Assembly (NCBI RefSeq): GCF_030140925.1
Contig: NZ_JARBWD010000001.1
Location: forward strand, 558,001 to 622,000
DNA length: 64,000 nt
Source of the DNA: Parerythrobacter aestuarii
GTDB taxonomy: Bacteria > Pseudomonadota > Alphaproteobacteria > Sphingomonadales > Sphingomonadaceae
Reading direction: 5' to 3'
How positions within the stretch are numbered: the first letter of the stretch is position 1; each line of letters begins with the position of its first letter. The translations under genes and the position numbers were made by a program. Shown here piece after piece: positions 40,845 through 51,142 of this stretch. The notes below the pieces were generated by a model. The model searched no databases, was not told the origin of the DNA, and saw nothing but the letters and a program-made list of their open reading frames with translations.

Positions 40845-41711
40845 TCAGCTGGGGCTCCAGCCGATGCGTGCCGTCCGGGCGCGCTTCGGCACTTCGTTAT
40901 TGGCTTCGTTGATGGATACGCTCTCACCTGGAGCCAATGTTTCCACGGGCGGGACGATCTCCCAGCGATACACCCGCTGGTTGCTGGCATCGTAGAGCGC
41001 GATCAGCACGTTGGGCACGCGCCGCGTCTCACGCCCGACATTTGTGATCGTGCCGCTCACAGCAAACAGGATGCTGTCATTGGGAAGCGTACGCCGGTCT
41101 TGCTGGTCGGGTGGGAAATCGAGCACGAGGTCGGGCTGGTCGAGCCCGAACGTCGGCTTGCTGACCGGCAGCCAGTCAGGCGGCCCATAATAGGATACGA
41201 AGCCAATCGTTCCGACTGCCAGCAGCGCGAAGACGGCGGCGACTGCGGTCCATATCTTGAGCGGGTTGCGACGCGGCTTGAACGGGGGTTCGTAGTCGAA
41301 CTGCGAATAGTCCGCATCGGGCTCCGGCATGGGCGTCGGTGGAGGGGATGGTTCACCAACTGGCGGGGGACCTTCCAGCGCTCCGCTGTGATCGGGTTCA
41401 TCCTCATAACCCTCATCGTAAGCATCTTCTCGCTCGACGTAGGGGTCTTCTCTCTGTGGCTCCGGGGTTACTTTGACACCGTCCGCCTCATCCGGTTCGG
41501 GTGATGGCGCGGGTGGGGGCGGAGGAGGCGCGGGCGGCGGAGGCGGCGGCGGTGATGGTTCGACTTCCTGGTCGCCTGTCAGTTCCAGCTCGGGCCCGTC
41601 CTGGAACCAGCTATGCTTGCATTTGGCGCAGCGCACCGTCCGGCCTTCGATACCGATGGCGCTATCGGGCACCACATAGCGGGTGGAACAGGCAGGACAG
41701 GCGATGATCAT
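40845..41711 (-). CDS. MJ0042-type zinc-ribbon, single-pass membrane protein (DUF3426-like)
   Basis: A 288-residue protein. The N-terminal zinc ribbon has the pattern CPACSTRYVVPDSAI...VRCAKCKHSW (CxxC, CxxC). A long Pro-rich and acidic linker follows (about 50-140), then a single membrane helix (about 153-173, IWTAVAAVFALLAVGTIGFV) and a C-terminal beta-sandwich domain (about 190-288) with ALYDASNQRVYRWEIVPP. This architecture is common next to ftsE in alphaproteobacteria; its function is unknown, perhaps envelope or division related. It is divergent from ftsE with a 155-base shared promoter region. Confidence 0.85.
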   Translation of the reverse strand: MIIACPACSTRYVVPDSAIGIEGRTVRCAKCKHSWFQDGPELELTGDQEVEPSPPPPPPPAPPPPPPAPSPEPDEADGVKVTPEPQREDPYVEREDAYDEGYEDEPDHSGALEGPPPVGEPSPPPTPMPEPDADYSQFDYEPPFKPRRNPLKIWTAVAAVFALLAVGTIGFVSYYGPPDWLPVSKPTFGLDQPDLVLDFPPDQQDRRTLPNDSILFAVSGTITNVGRETRRVPNVLIALYDASNQRVYRWEIVPPVETLAPGESVSINEANNEVPKRARTARIGWSPS

Positions 41712-41866
41712 CGGAATACCGCCTTACGCCGTCGAAGGAATCGCTGGCAAGGTCGCGTGCGGTGGATGCAATTGTGCTTGCCGCTTTTTTCCACATGGAA
41801 GGGCCGCTATAGCCCTCGTAAGTCCATGTCCCGTGCCGCCACGCCCCAAATTCGAGAGGTCCGATA

Positions 41867-42601
41867 ATGTCCGAAGGTGACGAAGAGGTCGTGACCTTCG
41901 ACAATGTCGGGCTGCGCTATGGCACCGGAAAGGAAGTGCTGAGCGATGTCAGTTTTACATTGTGGCCTGGCAGTTTCTACTTCCTCACCGGGGCGAGTGG
42001 TGCCGGCAAGACCTCACTGCTCAAGCTGCTTTACCTTGCCCAGCGGCCGTCGCGCGGCGTGATTCGCATGTTCGGCACCGACGTCATTACCCTGCCGCGA
42101 GCGCACTTGCCCAACTACCGCCGCCGACTGGGGGTCGTGTTCCAGGACTTCCGGCTCGTTCCTCACCTGTCGGCTTATGACAATATCGCGCTGCCGCTGC
42201 GCGTGTCCGGGGTTTCCGAGGCCGAGCTGACCAAGCCTGTCACCGACATGCTCGAATGGGTCGGCCTTGCGCATCGGGCCGAAGCGCGACCGGCGACGCT
42301 TTCGGGCGGCGAGCAGCAGCGCGTCGCCATTGCACGGGCGGTGATTGGCCGACCGGACTTGCTGGTAGCAGACGAGCCAACTGGGAACGTCGATCCAGAC
42401 ATGGCAGTCAAGCTGTTGCGCCTGTTCGAAGCGCTGAACCGTCTTGGCACCACGGTCGTTGTTGCCACACACGATCTGCACTTGCTGCAGAAGGTGCCAC
42501 AATCGATGATCATGCGGCTCGACAAGGGGCGCCTGTCAGACCCGACGGGTGTGCTGCGCAACCCGCCACGTCGGCCGGGCCGCGAGGCACCGATACGATG
42601 A
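41867..42601 (+). CDS. ftsE: Cell division ATP-binding protein FtsE
   Basis: A 244-residue ABC ATPase. Walker A is GASGAGKT (about 44-51), the signature LSGGEQQR, Walker [13 protein letters not shown], and the switch His in VVVATHD. The start GTGLRY...[20 protein letters not shown] region is typical of FtsE. With FtsX it forms the complex that activates periplasmic amidases or hydrolases during septation. A good ribosome site (GAGAGGT) precedes ATG 41867. The stop overlaps the ftsX ATG (ATGA). Confidence 0.95.
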   Translation: MSEGDEEVVTFDNVGLRYGTGKEVLSDVSFTLWPGSFYFLTGASGAGKTSLLKLLYLAQRPSRGVIRMFGTDVITLPRAHLPNYRRRLGVVFQDFRLVPHLSAYDNIALPLRVSGVSEAELTKPVTDMLEWVGLAHRAEARPATLSGGEQQRVAIARAVIGRPDLLVADEPTGNVDPDMAVKLLRLFEALNRLGTTVVVATHDLHLLQKVPQSMIMRLDKGRLSDPTGVLRNPPRRPGREAPIR

Positions 42602-43533
42602 CCGCCGCTCCACCGACCGAACGCCGCAAGGTCCGGCGTGGACTGGTGCCGTTTCGCGGCGACCGGGCCAATCAGTTGCTGCCACAAGGTAGCCTGGCCG
42701 GGCCAGTTCCGTGGGTGATCGCGATCATGGTCGCGCTGACAGTTATCGCGACGGCGGCAGGGCTTGCCTTGAGCAATCTCGCAGACGGTGCCCGGGCCGA
42801 ACTGTCAGGCGGGGCCACAGTGCAGGTCGTGCAGGCCGATCCGACCGAGCGGATGCGCCAGGCAGAACGCGTGGAACAGATGCTGGCGAATTTCCCGGAA
42901 GTAGCGACGGTCCGGCAAGTCCCCGAAAGCGAACTCGAAAGCCTGCTCGAGCCATGGCTCGGTGCAGGGGTCGATGAGGAATCTGTGCCGATCCCGGCGC
43001 TGATCGACGTCCGCTTGCGCGAAGAGGCGACACCGGACAAGTTGCGGCGCATGCGTGCGGCGATCCTGCAGGTTGCCCCGGATGCGAGGATCGATGCCCA
43101 GTCGACTTGGCTCAGGCCGGTCTTCTCCGCCATCACTTCGCTCCAATATCTCGCGATTGCGCTGGTTGTTCTGTTGGCAGGGACCAGCCTTGCGGCGGTT
43201 TTCCTGGCCGCGCGCAGTGCGTTGGGTGCAAATCGCGAAACGATCGAGATCGTCCACCTGCTGGGCGGGACGGATACTCAGATTGCACGCGTCTTCCAGC
43301 GGACGGTCGGGGTCGATGCGACCATTGGCGGCACTGCCGGGTTGGTACTCGGCATGGCGGCGGTACTCTTCCTCGGCCGGCAGTTCGCTGCGCTCGACAG
43401 CGGTATGGTCGGGGGAGGCGGTCTCGGCTGGCTGGACTGGGTAGCCATTGCTGCAGTTCCCGTAATCACTGTCGCGCTGGCGATGGTCACAGCCCGGCTG
43501 ACGGTCGTTGCGGCCTTGCGGAAGATGTTGTGA
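42598..43533 (+). CDS. ftsX: Cell division protein FtsX
   Basis: A 311-residue FtsX-family permease-like protein: a cytoplasmic N-tail, a first helix near 38-60 ([20 protein letters not shown]), a periplasmic domain containing [17 protein letters not shown], and three further helices in the C-terminal half ([54 protein letters not shown]). The start at 42598 is the ATG overlapping the ftsE stop by 4 bases; a longer frame from 42256 is a shadow of ftsE. It transmits FtsE ATP hydrolysis to cell-wall hydrolases. Confidence 0.93.
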   Translation: MTAAPPTERRKVRRGLVPFRGDRANQLLPQGSLAGPVPWVIAIMVALTVIATAAGLALSNLADGARAELSGGATVQVVQADPTERMRQAERVEQMLANFPEVATVRQVPESELESLLEPWLGAGVDEESVPIPALIDVRLREEATPDKLRRMRAAILQVAPDARIDAQSTWLRPVFSAITSLQYLAIALVVLLAGTSLAAVFLAARSALGANRETIEIVHLLGGTDTQIARVFQRTVGVDATIGGTAGLVLGMAAVLFLGRQFAALDSGMVGGGGLGWLDWVAIAAVPVITVALAMVTARLTVVAALRKML

Positions 43534-44060
43534 TCTGGCGCGGCTTCCTTTTGGTGTTTGTGGCATGGGCGCTTGGCTTCATGTGGTTTGCCGTGTCGCT
43601 GCCGGTACCTGTGGCACAAGGTGACACCGACGCGGTGATCGTACCGACAGGAGGGGCAGGTCGCATTCCCCACGGGTTGGAGATCCTGGACGAGAAGAAG
43701 GCGCGCCTAATGCTCGTCACTGGCGTCGATACGGATGTTCGGCCAGCCGAATTTGCCGCCGAGTTCGAAGTCTCGATGGAGCGCATGCAGTGCTGCGTGG
43801 CGCTGGGCTTCGAAGCACTGGACACTCGTGGCAATGCAGCGGAAACGGCTGACTGGGTTGCTCGTAACAAGATCAAGTCGTTGCGGCTGGTCACGTCGGA
43901 CTGGCATATGCGGCGTGCTTCAAGCGAGCTGCGCCGCCAGCTGCCGACCAATATCCGTATTGTCGAAGATGCCGTGGCGACCGAGCCTTCGCTCTTCACG
44001 CTGTTCCTTGAATACAACAAGCTGCTGGCGAGCTGGCTCTCCGGCGCATTGCCGATCTGA
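43530..44060 (+). CDS. DUF218/YdcF-like membrane-associated protein
   Basis: A 176-residue protein. An N-terminal hydrophobic helix (FLLVFVAWALGFMWFAVSL) is followed by a DUF218 domain: DAVIVPTGGAGRIPHGLEIL, ARLMLVTGVD, TRGNAAETADWVARN and SLRLVTSDWHMRRASSELRR. Family members (YdcF, SanA, ElyC) affect envelope integrity; the exact reaction is unknown. The GTG start at 43530 overlaps the ftsX stop (GTGA), so it belongs to the ftsEX operon. Confidence 0.85.
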   Translation: MIWRGFLLVFVAWALGFMWFAVSLPVPVAQGDTDAVIVPTGGAGRIPHGLEILDEKKARLMLVTGVDTDVRPAEFAAEFEVSMERMQCCVALGFEALDTRGNAAETADWVARNKIKSLRLVTSDWHMRRASSELRRQLPTNIRIVEDAVATEPSLFTLFLEYNKLLASWLSGALPI

Positions 44061-44069
44061 GCCAGAGCC

Positions 44070-44750
44070 ATGCTGGTATTGCGCAACCTCTGCTTCTATG
44101 CCGCCTACTACATCGGCAGCACTTTCTACGTCATCATCGCGCTGTTGGCTTTCCTCGCCGACCGCAAGCTGTTTCGCCGCGTGGTCAAGGGCTGGGGCGG
44201 CTATCATCGCGATTGCATGCACCTGTTCCTGCACATCGAGATCAAGATGGAAGGCGGCCCGATCGATCAACCGGCACTCTATGCCATCAAGCACGAGAGC
44301 TTCTTCGAAGCGCTCGATGCGCCGCAGATGTTCTCCTTCCCGGTGGTGTTTGCGAAGAAAGAGCTCTTCCGCATCCCGGTGTGGGGATATCTTGCGGGCA
44401 AATATGGACTGGTGCCGGTCGATCGTAGCGCCGGGGCCAGGGCATTGATGCAGATCATGCGCGAGGCCCGGCAAAAGGCCGACGAGGGGCGTCCGCTGGT
44501 GATTTTCCCTGAAGGAACGCGCGTCTCGCACGGTGAACAGCGGCAGCTCCAGTCGGGCTTTTCAGGTATCTACAAGATGGTGAAGCTGCCGGTCGTGCCG
44601 GTCGCGGTCGACAGCGGGCCGCTCTATCATCGCCGTCTCAAGAAACCGGGCACCATTACCTATCGATTTGGCGAGCCGATCCCGCCGGGATTGCCACGCG
44701 AAGAGGTGGAAGCGCGTACGCTCGCCGCAATCAATGCGCTCAACGGCTAG
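44070..44750 (+). CDS. plsC: 1-acyl-sn-glycerol-3-phosphate acyltransferase
   Basis: A 226-residue PlsC-type acyltransferase that makes phosphatidic acid from lysophosphatidic acid. An N-terminal hydrophobic segment (LCFYAAYYIGSTFYVIIALL) gives membrane association. The catalytic block reads KHESFFE (the HX4D motif with Glu in place of Asp, as in some alphaproteobacterial PlsC). The substrate-binding FPEGTR is at about 150, followed by VKLPVVPVAVDSG. It lies 9 bases after the DUF218 gene, so it is the fourth gene of the ftsE operon. It overlaps the convergent tyrA-type gene by 4 bases. Confidence 0.9.
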   Translation: MLVLRNLCFYAAYYIGSTFYVIIALLAFLADRKLFRRVVKGWGGYHRDCMHLFLHIEIKMEGGPIDQPALYAIKHESFFEALDAPQMFSFPVVFAKKELFRIPVWGYLAGKYGLVPVDRSAGARALMQIMREARQKADEGRPLVIFPEGTRVSHGEQRQLQSGFSGIYKMVKLPVVPVAVDSGPLYHRRLKKPGTITYRFGEPIPPGLPREEVEARTLAAINALNG

Positions 44751-45661
44751 TGATCGCGGCCGAAGTCGGGGCTTGCGTCGTCCTGGCCTTCGTCGATGAT
44801 CGAGCGGCGAATGGCGCGGGTGCGGCTGAACAGGTCGTGCAGCGTCTCACCATCGCCTGACCGGATCGCGCGCTGGAGGGCGGTCAGGTCCTCGGTGAAG
44901 CGGCCCAGCATCTCCAGCACGGCATCGCGATTGTTGAGGAAGACATCGCGCCACATCACCGGGTCGCTGGCGGCGATGCGGGTGAAATCGCGGAAGCCGC
45001 CGGCGGAGTACTTGATCACTTCGCTGCGGGTGACGTCTTCCATGTCGGAGGCCGTGCCGACGATGGTGTAGGCGATCAGGTGCGGGATATGGCTGGTGAC
45101 CGCAAGCACGAGGTCGTGGTGGTCGGCATCCATGATCTCGACCTTGGCGCCGAGCGTTTGCCACAGCGAGGAAAGCCGGTCAGTCGCCTCTGCAGGTGCG
45201 CCTTCGGGCGGGGTTAGGATGCACCAGCGCCCTTCGAACAGGGAAGCGAAACCGGCCTCCGGCCCGCTTTGCTCGGTCCCGGCGACAGGGTGGGCGGGAA
45301 TGCAAATGTGATCCGGCAGCGCTTCGGCAAGCGCCTTCTGCACTGAGCGCTTGGATGAGCCGACATCGCTGATGATCGCGCCGGCGGGCAGGGCGTGGGC
45401 GATATCGCGCGCGGCCTCGGCCATCGCCCCAACGGGTACGCACAGCACGACGAGGTCGGCCTCGGCGACAGCTTCGGCGGCGGTTTCGCAGACGGCCCCG
45501 ACCAGCCCGCGCTCGGCGGCGCGCTGGCGGGTGGCGGGATCGCGATCGTATCCGGTGGTCGCGACGGCGGGCAGGTGTTCTCGCAGCGCGAGGCCTAGCG
45601 AACCGCCGAGCAGGCCGAGGCCGATAATGGCAACCCGCTGGAAGCTCCCAGAACCGCTCAT
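44747..45661 (-). CDS. tyrA: Prephenate/arogenate dehydrogenase family protein
   Basis: A 304-residue NAD(P)-dependent TyrA-type dehydrogenase of tyrosine synthesis. The Rossmann motif [15 protein letters not shown] is at residues 11-25. The active region has [13 protein letters not shown] and [14 protein letters not shown], and the helical C-terminal domain carries [12 protein letters not shown] and [12 protein letters not shown]. Whether it prefers prephenate or arogenate cannot be decided by eye. ATGA overlap with hisC upstream: hisC and tyrA homologues are often paired because HisC-like enzymes can also transaminate aromatic intermediates. Confidence 0.9.
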   Translation of the reverse strand: MSGSGSFQRVAIIGLGLLGGSLGLALREHLPAVATTGYDRDPATRQRAAERGLVGAVCETAAEAVAEADLVVLCVPVGAMAEAARDIAHALPAGAIISDVGSSKRSVQKALAEALPDHICIPAHPVAGTEQSGPEAGFASLFEGRWCILTPPEGAPAEATDRLSSLWQTLGAKVEIMDADHHDLVLAVTSHIPHLIAYTIVGTASDMEDVTRSEVIKYSAGGFRDFTRIAASDPVMWRDVFLNNRDAVLEMLGRFTEDLTALQRAIRSGDGETLHDLFSRTRAIRRSIIDEGQDDASPDFGRDH

Positions 45662-46758
45662 TGCGCTGCCTCCGCTGCTGCAGCGATGGCGGCAGTGATG
45701 GCGTCCATGTCGGCCGCGGTGCCGATGGTGATGCGCAAGGCCTGCGGCAGACCCTGCCCGGGCAGGTGGCGCACGGCGTATCCTGCCTCGCCGATCGCTG
45801 CGAGTGCAGCCTCGGCGGTAAGCGCGCCTTCGAACAGCACCAGCACGAAGTTGGCCTTGCTCGGCATCGGGCGGATGCCGTGGTTGCCGAGCGCGGCCAT
45901 GGCATCGGTGAAGCGCGCCAGTTCGCGGGCATTGTGCTCGCGGGTGGTAGTAATGAAATCCTGGTCGTCCAGCGCCGCCACGGTGGTCGCCTGCCCGGCG
46001 TTGGTGACATTGAAAGGCCCACGGATGCGATTGAGCGCGTCGATGAGATGCGGCGCTCCGGTGGCCCAGCCGATCCGTTCGCCGGCAAGGCCATAGGCCT
46101 TGGAGAAGGTGCGGGTCACCAGCACGTTTTCGTGCGACGCAGCGAGGTCGAACCCGCCATCGTCCTCGCCGGGAGCGAGGTATTCGGCATAGGCCTGGTC
46201 GAGCACGAACAGCACATCGCGTGGCAGCCCGGCATGCAGGCGAGCGATGTCAGCGCGCGTTAGGAAGCTGCCGGTCGGGTTGTTGGGATTCGCGACGAAG
46301 ACCACGCGGGTCCTGTCCGTCACCGCCGCCAGCAGCGCATCGACATCGGTGGCGTAGTCGGCATCGGGTGCTTCCACCGGGGTCGCCCCGCAGCGGCGGG
46401 TAGCGATATCGTAGACTGCAAAGCTGTAGCGGCTGAACAGCACTTCGTCGCCCGGCCCGGCAAAGGCCTGCACGGCGAGGTTGAGCAGTTCGTCCGAACC
46501 GGTGCCGCAGACGATCCGGGCCGCATCGAGACCGTGGAGCTCGGCCAGCTTCGCCCGCAACTTTGCCGAATCCGGGTCTGGATAGCGCTCGGGCCCGGCA
46601 TTGGCGCTGAGTGCCTCGAGCGCTCTGGGCGAACACCCGAGCGGGTTCTCATTGGCCGACAGCTTGACCAGCGCACGCCCCCCGGCCCCGGTGGATTTGC
46701 CGGGGACATAGGCATGGATCGCTTCGATCCAGGGCTTGATGGTGGGGCGTTGTGACAT
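45658..46758 (-). CDS. hisC: Histidinol-phosphate aminotransferase
   Basis: A 366-residue class I/II PLP aminotransferase. It has the HisC start [29 protein letters not shown], the cofactor-binding [30 protein letters not shown] and the PLP-lysine motif [14 protein letters not shown]. It makes histidinol phosphate, and in this neighbourhood may also serve tyrosine or phenylalanine synthesis. It overlaps the tyrA-type gene by 4 bases. Divergent from metX, with an 88-base spacer. Confidence 0.93.
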   Translation of the reverse strand: MSQRPTIKPWIEAIHAYVPGKSTGAGGRALVKLSANENPLGCSPRALEALSANAGPERYPDPDSAKLRAKLAELHGLDAARIVCGTGSDELLNLAVQAFAGPGDEVLFSRYSFAVYDIATRRCGATPVEAPDADYATDVDALLAAVTDRTRVVFVANPNNPTGSFLTRADIARLHAGLPRDVLFVLDQAYAEYLAPGEDDGGFDLAASHENVLVTRTFSKAYGLAGERIGWATGAPHLIDALNRIRGPFNVTNAGQATTVAALDDQDFITTTREHNARELARFTDAMAALGNHGIRPMPSKANFVLVLFEGALTAEAALAAIGEAGYAVRHLPGQGLPQALRITIGTAADMDAITAAIAAAAEAAQ

Positions 46759-46846
46759 TGCGGCTTTCGGCCCTTAAAGAAATACGGCCCTTCGACAAGC
46801 GCGAGGGCAGCGGTTAAGGGAAGGAAATTCTTTCCCTGTCCCTGTC

Positions 46847-47971
46847 GTGGCAATCCCATCCGTGTCCAATCCGCATACCACACTGACACTTCCCGAACCC
46901 CTGCCGCTCGACAGCGGGCAGGTGCTCGAGCGCGTGGAGATCGCCTATGAGACCTATGGCGAACTGGCCGCAGACCGCTCCAACGCCATCCTGATCTGCC
47001 ATGCGCTGACGGGTGACCAGTATGTCGCCAGCACCCACCCCATCACCGGCAAGCCCGGCTGGTGGGAACGGATGGTGGGTCCGGGCAAGCCGATCGATAC
47101 CGATCGCTACCATGTCATCTGCGCCAATGTGATCGGCAGCTGCCTGGGCTCTACCGGTCCGCAGAGCCTTGCGAGCGATGGCGCGCCCTATGCCATGCGT
47201 TTCCCCGTCATCACCATCCGCGACATGGTGCGCGCAGCTGTCGGCCTGCTCGATGCGCTGGAGATTGCGCAGCTGCATGCCGTCGTAGGCGGCTCGATGG
47301 GCGGGATGCAGGCCTTGAGCCTTGCCGCCAATTTCCCCGATCGCGCCGCGCGCGTGCTCGCCATTGCCACCACCGCGCGGCATTCGGCGCAGAACATCGC
47401 GTTCCATGAAGTCGGGCGGCAGGCGATCATGGCCGATCCGGCCTGGTGTGACGGCGACTACTATGGCGAAGACACCGCGCCCGATGCCGGGCTCGCGGTG
47501 GCGCGGATGGCGGCGCATATCACCTATCTCAGCGAAGAGGGGCTGACGGAGAAGTTCGGGCGCCGCTTGCAGGCCAAAGAAGACGGAAGGCCCGGCGAAA
47601 AGACCTTCGGCTTCGACGCCGATTTCCAGGTCGAAAGCTACCTGCGTTACCAGGGCAGCGGCTTCACCCGCCGCTTCGACGCCAACAGCTACCTCTATAT
47701 CACCCGCGCGATGGACTATTTCGACTTGGCTGAAGAGCATGGCGGGACACTGGCCGATGCCTTCGCGAGCTCGTCGGCCCGGTTCTGCCTTGTCAGCTTC
47801 GACAGCGACTGGCTCTATCCCACGGCGGAAAGCCGCCATGTCGTCCACGCGCTCAATGCCGCGGGCGCACCGGTCAGCTTCGTCGAGCTTTCCGCGCCGT
47901 TCGGGCATGACAGCTTCCTGCTCGAAGTGCCCGCGCTAGACCGGGTGGTGAAGGGGTTCCTCGATGGCTGA
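46847..47971 (+). CDS. metX: Homoserine O-acetyltransferase
   Basis: A 374-residue alpha/beta-hydrolase acyltransferase that activates homoserine for methionine synthesis. Visible motifs: [20 protein letters not shown], the nucleophile elbow [11 protein letters not shown] (Ser), [13 protein letters not shown] (Asp) and GHDSFLLEV (His). The start is GTG 46847, with another GTG 15 bases downstream possible; no clear ribosome site. Overlaps metW by 8 bases. Some MetX proteins use succinyl-CoA; I cannot separate these reliably by sight. Confidence 0.92.
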   Translation: MAIPSVSNPHTTLTLPEPLPLDSGQVLERVEIAYETYGELAADRSNAILICHALTGDQYVASTHPITGKPGWWERMVGPGKPIDTDRYHVICANVIGSCLGSTGPQSLASDGAPYAMRFPVITIRDMVRAAVGLLDALEIAQLHAVVGGSMGGMQALSLAANFPDRAARVLAIATTARHSAQNIAFHEVGRQAIMADPAWCDGDYYGEDTAPDAGLAVARMAAHITYLSEEGLTEKFGRRLQAKEDGRPGEKTFGFDADFQVESYLRYQGSGFTRRFDANSYLYITRAMDYFDLAEEHGGTLADAFASSSARFCLVSFDSDWLYPTAESRHVVHALNAAGAPVSFVELSAPFGHDSFLLEVPALDRVVKGFLDG

Positions 47972-48569
47972 ACCCTCCGTGACCTTGCGCCCCGACCTTG
48001 CCACCATCCTCGAGCGGATCGAGCCGGGCAGTCGCGCGCTCGATATCGGGTGCGGCGACGGCGCGCTGATGGCGGCGCTGCGTGACAGCAAGCAGGTCGA
48101 TGCGCGGGGGATCGAAATCGATGGCGGGCTGGTCGCCGAATGCGTGGCGCGCGGCCTCAGCGTGGTGCAGGGCGATGCCGACCGCGACCTCGCCTTCTAT
48201 CCAGATGGCGCTTTCGACTATGCCATCCTCAGCCAGACGCTGCAGACCGCCGCGCGGCCTGACCATATGCTGGCCGAGCTGCTGCGTGTCGGCCGCCGCG
48301 CCTTCGTCAGCTTCCCCAATTTCGCATACTGGCGGATGCGCTGGGCGCTGGTCAGCAAGGGCCGCATGCCAGTGACGCGGCACTTGCCGGTCAGCTGGTA
48401 CGAGACCGCCAATATCCACCATGTGACAGTCAAGGATTTTGAGGAACTGGCTGCCAGCCTCGGCATCGCGATCGAGAACCGCTGGTTCTTCACCCGCGAA
48501 CGCGAGATTGCTCCCGGCGGCTCCAACTGGCGCGCGGAATACGCCCTGTTCGAGGTCAGCAAGGGCTGA
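47964..48569 (+). CDS. metW: Methionine biosynthesis protein MetW
   Basis: A 201-residue class I SAM-dependent methyltransferase-like protein of the MetW family. The SAM motif is [15 protein letters not shown] ([15 protein letters not shown], about 28-42), followed by [31 protein letters not shown] and [12 protein letters not shown]. MetW is required with MetX for homoserine acylation in many alphaproteobacteria. The overlap with metX supports the joint role. About 295 bases separate it from the next gene; I see no gene or clear terminator in that spacer. Confidence 0.92.
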   Translation: MAEPSVTLRPDLATILERIEPGSRALDIGCGDGALMAALRDSKQVDARGIEIDGGLVAECVARGLSVVQGDADRDLAFYPDGAFDYAILSQTLQTAARPDHMLAELLRVGRRAFVSFPNFAYWRMRWALVSKGRMPVTRHLPVSWYETANIHHVTVKDFEELAASLGIAIENRWFFTREREIAPGGSNWRAEYALFEVSKG

Positions 48570-48864
48570 TTCTTGCGGGCCTGCCGGATGACCCCGGGCC
48601 TGCAGAATCGTAAAATCGGGCAAAGCTCCGGGCCACGGCTCATCGCAAGGAAGGCCCGCGCTGCCCCTGTCCTGACCCCTGCCACGGGTCGCGTTCATCT
48701 GCGGGCAAGGCGCATCTGAACAGGCGCAGCGTGAGTTTCCGCACATCTGCGTGCGGGGGAATTTCGGGGGCATTGGCAGCCGGGCGCGCTTTACCTTGGG
48801 GGCGACCCAGAGTTAGGGTCGCGTGGAAGCGGTTCCGGTTGATTGAGGTCGAAGGAGTACACCA

Positions 48865-49767
48865 ATGCGTATTATGACACAGGGCCCGCGCGCCCTTACC
48901 GCCATCGCCGCGCTGTCGCTGGCGATCCCAACAATTGCTTCCGCCCAGGGGCAGGAACTGCCTGTGGACGAGGATGCGACGATGAACGCCGACGGCTCGC
49001 TGACTGTCAGCGGGATGGTTCCGGCCGATCTGGAAGGCCTTGCCAAAGGTCCTGATATCGAAGGCATGATCTCCGCCCGCGATGGCGAGAAAATGCAGGT
49101 CACCACTGTTGGCGGCAGCAAGACCATCGTCTTCATCAGCCAGGGCACGGAAATCCGCGCCAAGGGCGGGTTCCTGGGGCTTAGCCGCACCAGCCTCGGT
49201 CCAAGCGCGCTGCTCAACGGCCTGCCGGTGACGATCGAGACCGTGCAGTGGGGCCAGGGCCTTATCGCCAGCCGTGTCCGGGTCAGCAACAATGACCTCG
49301 AAACCGCGCAGATGATCCAGGCCGGGACTGACCAGCGTTTTACTGCCAACGAGCAGGCAACCGAAGCCCTGCGCGGCCGGGTCGCCGATATCGACAAGTA
49401 CAACATCAAGGGCACCACCAACGTCTATTTCGACACCGGCAAGTACAACCTCTCCGGCAATGCGCAGGCCGAACTGTGCTCGGCCGCGGCGCAGGCTGAT
49501 GCGATGGACAACGCCCTGCTGCTGGTGGTCGGCTACACCGATTCTACCGGCACTTACGAGATCAACCAGGTGTTGAGCGAGAAGCGCGCCGCGCGGGTGG
49601 TCAATTACCTGCAGCAGCAGTGCGGCTGGAAGCCGTGGCGCATGCTGACCCCGACCGGCATGGCCGAAGCCGATCCGGCTGCGGACAACACCACCGAATG
49701 GGGCAAGCAGCAAAACCGCCGCGTGGCGGTGAATATCCTCGTCAGCAAGAGTGTGGACGGGATGTAA
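48865..49767 (+). CDS. OmpA-family outer-membrane/periplasmic protein
   Basis: A 300-residue exported protein. The Sec signal peptide (about 1-27, LTAIAALSLAIPTIASAQG) ends at an AXA-type site. The middle has an OB-like beta region (LTVSGMVPADLEG, TIVFISQGTEIRAKGG). The C-terminal OmpA peptidoglycan-binding domain (about 185-295) shows TNVYFDTGKYNLSG, VVGYTDSTGTYEINQVLSEK, RAARVVNYL and QQNRRVAVNIL. It probably ties the outer membrane to peptidoglycan. A strong ribosome site (GAAGGAG) precedes the ATG. It stands alone and converges on fghA. Confidence 0.88.
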   Translation: MRIMTQGPRALTAIAALSLAIPTIASAQGQELPVDEDATMNADGSLTVSGMVPADLEGLAKGPDIEGMISARDGEKMQVTTVGGSKTIVFISQGTEIRAKGGFLGLSRTSLGPSALLNGLPVTIETVQWGQGLIASRVRVSNNDLETAQMIQAGTDQRFTANEQATEALRGRVADIDKYNIKGTTNVYFDTGKYNLSGNAQAELCSAAAQADAMDNALLLVVGYTDSTGTYEINQVLSEKRAARVVNYLQQQCGWKPWRMLTPTGMAEADPAADNTTEWGKQQNRRVAVNILVSKSVDGM

Positions 49768-49794
49768 TCATGAAGGTTCGGGGTGGGTTGCGGC

Positions 49795-50634
49795 TCACCC
49801 CAGCCTTTCCGCATGCCACTTCACATGCTCGGCCATGAAGGTCGAGATGAAGTAGTAGGAGTGGTCATAGCCCTCCTGCAGCCGGATCGTCGGTTCCATC
49901 CCGGCCTTGGCGCAGGCCATCGACAGTAGGCCGGTGCGCAGCTGTTCGTCGAGGAAACTGTCGGCGGTGCCCTGGTCGACCAGCAGGTGATCGAGCTGCG
50001 CGCCGTCTTCGATCAGGGCGACGGCGTCATAGTCGCGCCATGCCGCGCGGTCGTCCCCGAGATAGCGGCCCAATGCTTTCTCGCCCCACGGCACCTGGCT
50101 CGGCGCGACGATCGGGCTGAAGGCGCTGACCGAGCGGAAGCGGTCGGGGGTGCGCAGCGCGATGGTCAGCGCGCCGTGGCCGCCCATTGAGTGGCCGGTG
50201 ATCGACTGGCGCGCCACATCGACCGGGAAATTGGCGGCGATAACTTCGGGCAGTTCGCGCTCGATATAGCTGCGCATGCGGTAGTGCGCTGACCATGGCT
50301 CCTCGGTCGCATCGACATAGAAGCCAGCGCCCTTGCCGAAGTCATATTCGTCAGCCGCGTCGGGCACGTCGTCTCCGCGGGGCGAAGTGTCAGGAGCGAC
50401 GAACACGATGCCATGCTCGGCGCAGGCAGCGCGAAACTCGCCTTTCTCCGTGACATTGGCGTGGGTGCAAGTGAGGCCCGAGAGATACCACAGCACCGGC
50501 AGCTTCGCGCCTTCGTGATGCGGCGGGACGTAGACGGAGAATGTCATCTCCGTCCCGGTTTCGCTCGACTGGTGCGAATAGACGCCCTGCGTGCCGCCGA
50601 AAGCGCGGTTGGTGCTGATGGTTTCGATGGTCAT
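49795..50634 (-). CDS. fghA: S-formylglutathione hydrolase
   Basis: A 279-residue esterase-D family hydrolase that releases formate and glutathione in formaldehyde detoxification. Visible: LWYLSGLTCTHANVTEKGE, FVAPDTSPRGDDVPD, GKGAGFYVDATEEPW, the nucleophile GHSMGGHGAL and the C-terminal GYDHSYYFI with the catalytic His. It is the last gene of a minus-strand run that begins with the formaldehyde dehydrogenase gene. Start overlaps the ybaK-like stop by 4 bases. Confidence 0.94.
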   Translation of the reverse strand: MTIETISTNRAFGGTQGVYSHQSSETGTEMTFSVYVPPHHEGAKLPVLWYLSGLTCTHANVTEKGEFRAACAEHGIVFVAPDTSPRGDDVPDAADEYDFGKGAGFYVDATEEPWSAHYRMRSYIERELPEVIAANFPVDVARQSITGHSMGGHGALTIALRTPDRFRSVSAFSPIVAPSQVPWGEKALGRYLGDDRAAWRDYDAVALIEDGAQLDHLLVDQGTADSFLDEQLRTGLLSMACAKAGMEPTIRLQEGYDHSYYFISTFMAEHVKWHAERLG

Positions 50635-51140
50635 TGGTCTTCCTTGGTCGGTATCTCGGCCACCAGTGGTTCATGCCCCCAATGTTCCAGCAGCCGCAAC
50701 ACATCCGCGCCGGACAGGCCGGTGGTCACGGTGTTGCGCAGCGGGTGGACATTCATGCGGTCGGCTTCCGCCAGGCTCTTGTCGATAACCACAGCAATGG
50801 TGCCGGGCTGGGCGTTGATCATCGCCAGTGGAGTGACCGAGCCGGGCTGGATACCGATCAGCTGCACCATCTCCTCGGCCTTGCCGAAACTCACGCGTTT
50901 GCAGCCGATCACTTCGGGCAGGCGTTTCAGGTCGACGCGGATATCGGCCGGTACCGTGACCAGCCAGAACGCTCCACCGGCGTCTTTCAGGAACAGGTTC
51001 TTGGTGTGCTCGCCGGGAATGGCGGCCCTGACCCCGGCACTTTCCTCGACGGTGAAGACCGCCTGGTGCTCGTGCGTTTCGAAAGAGATACCATGCGCGG
51101 CGAGGTCCGCCATGAGGCCATCCTCGCCGCGCATGGTCAT
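50631..51140 (-). CDS. YbaK/ProX-type aminoacyl-tRNA editing protein
   Basis: A 169-residue protein of the YbaK/EbsC/ProX family, which deacylates mischarged tRNAs such as Ala-tRNA(Pro). Visible features: FETHEHQAVFTVEESAG, GEHTKNLFLKDAGGAFWLVT, the conserved lysine-containing RVSFGKAEEM, and GSVTPLAMINA. Compared with ProX this looks like a freestanding trans-editing factor. ATG 51140 was chosen because it begins just after the upstream stop; the longer frame is a shadow. Its presence in an aldehyde-detoxification operon is unexplained. Confidence 0.88.
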   Translation of the reverse strand: MTMRGEDGLMADLAAHGISFETHEHQAVFTVEESAGVRAAIPGEHTKNLFLKDAGGAFWLVTVPADIRVDLKRLPEVIGCKRVSFGKAEEMVQLIGIQPGSVTPLAMINAQPGTIAVVIDKSLAEADRMNVHPLRNTVTTGLSGADVLRLLEHWGHEPLVAEIPTKEDQ

Positions 51141-51142
51141 GC

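Noticed and set aside
46759..46846. SAM-II riboswitch before metX
   Set aside because: metX genes of alphaproteobacteria often have one, but I could not find its pseudoknot pattern in this 88-base spacer.
49780..49801. Hairpin GGGGTG/CACCCC between the OmpA-family gene and fghA
   Set aside because: Only a 6-base stem with no T-run, and it overlaps the fghA stop; too weak to call a terminator.
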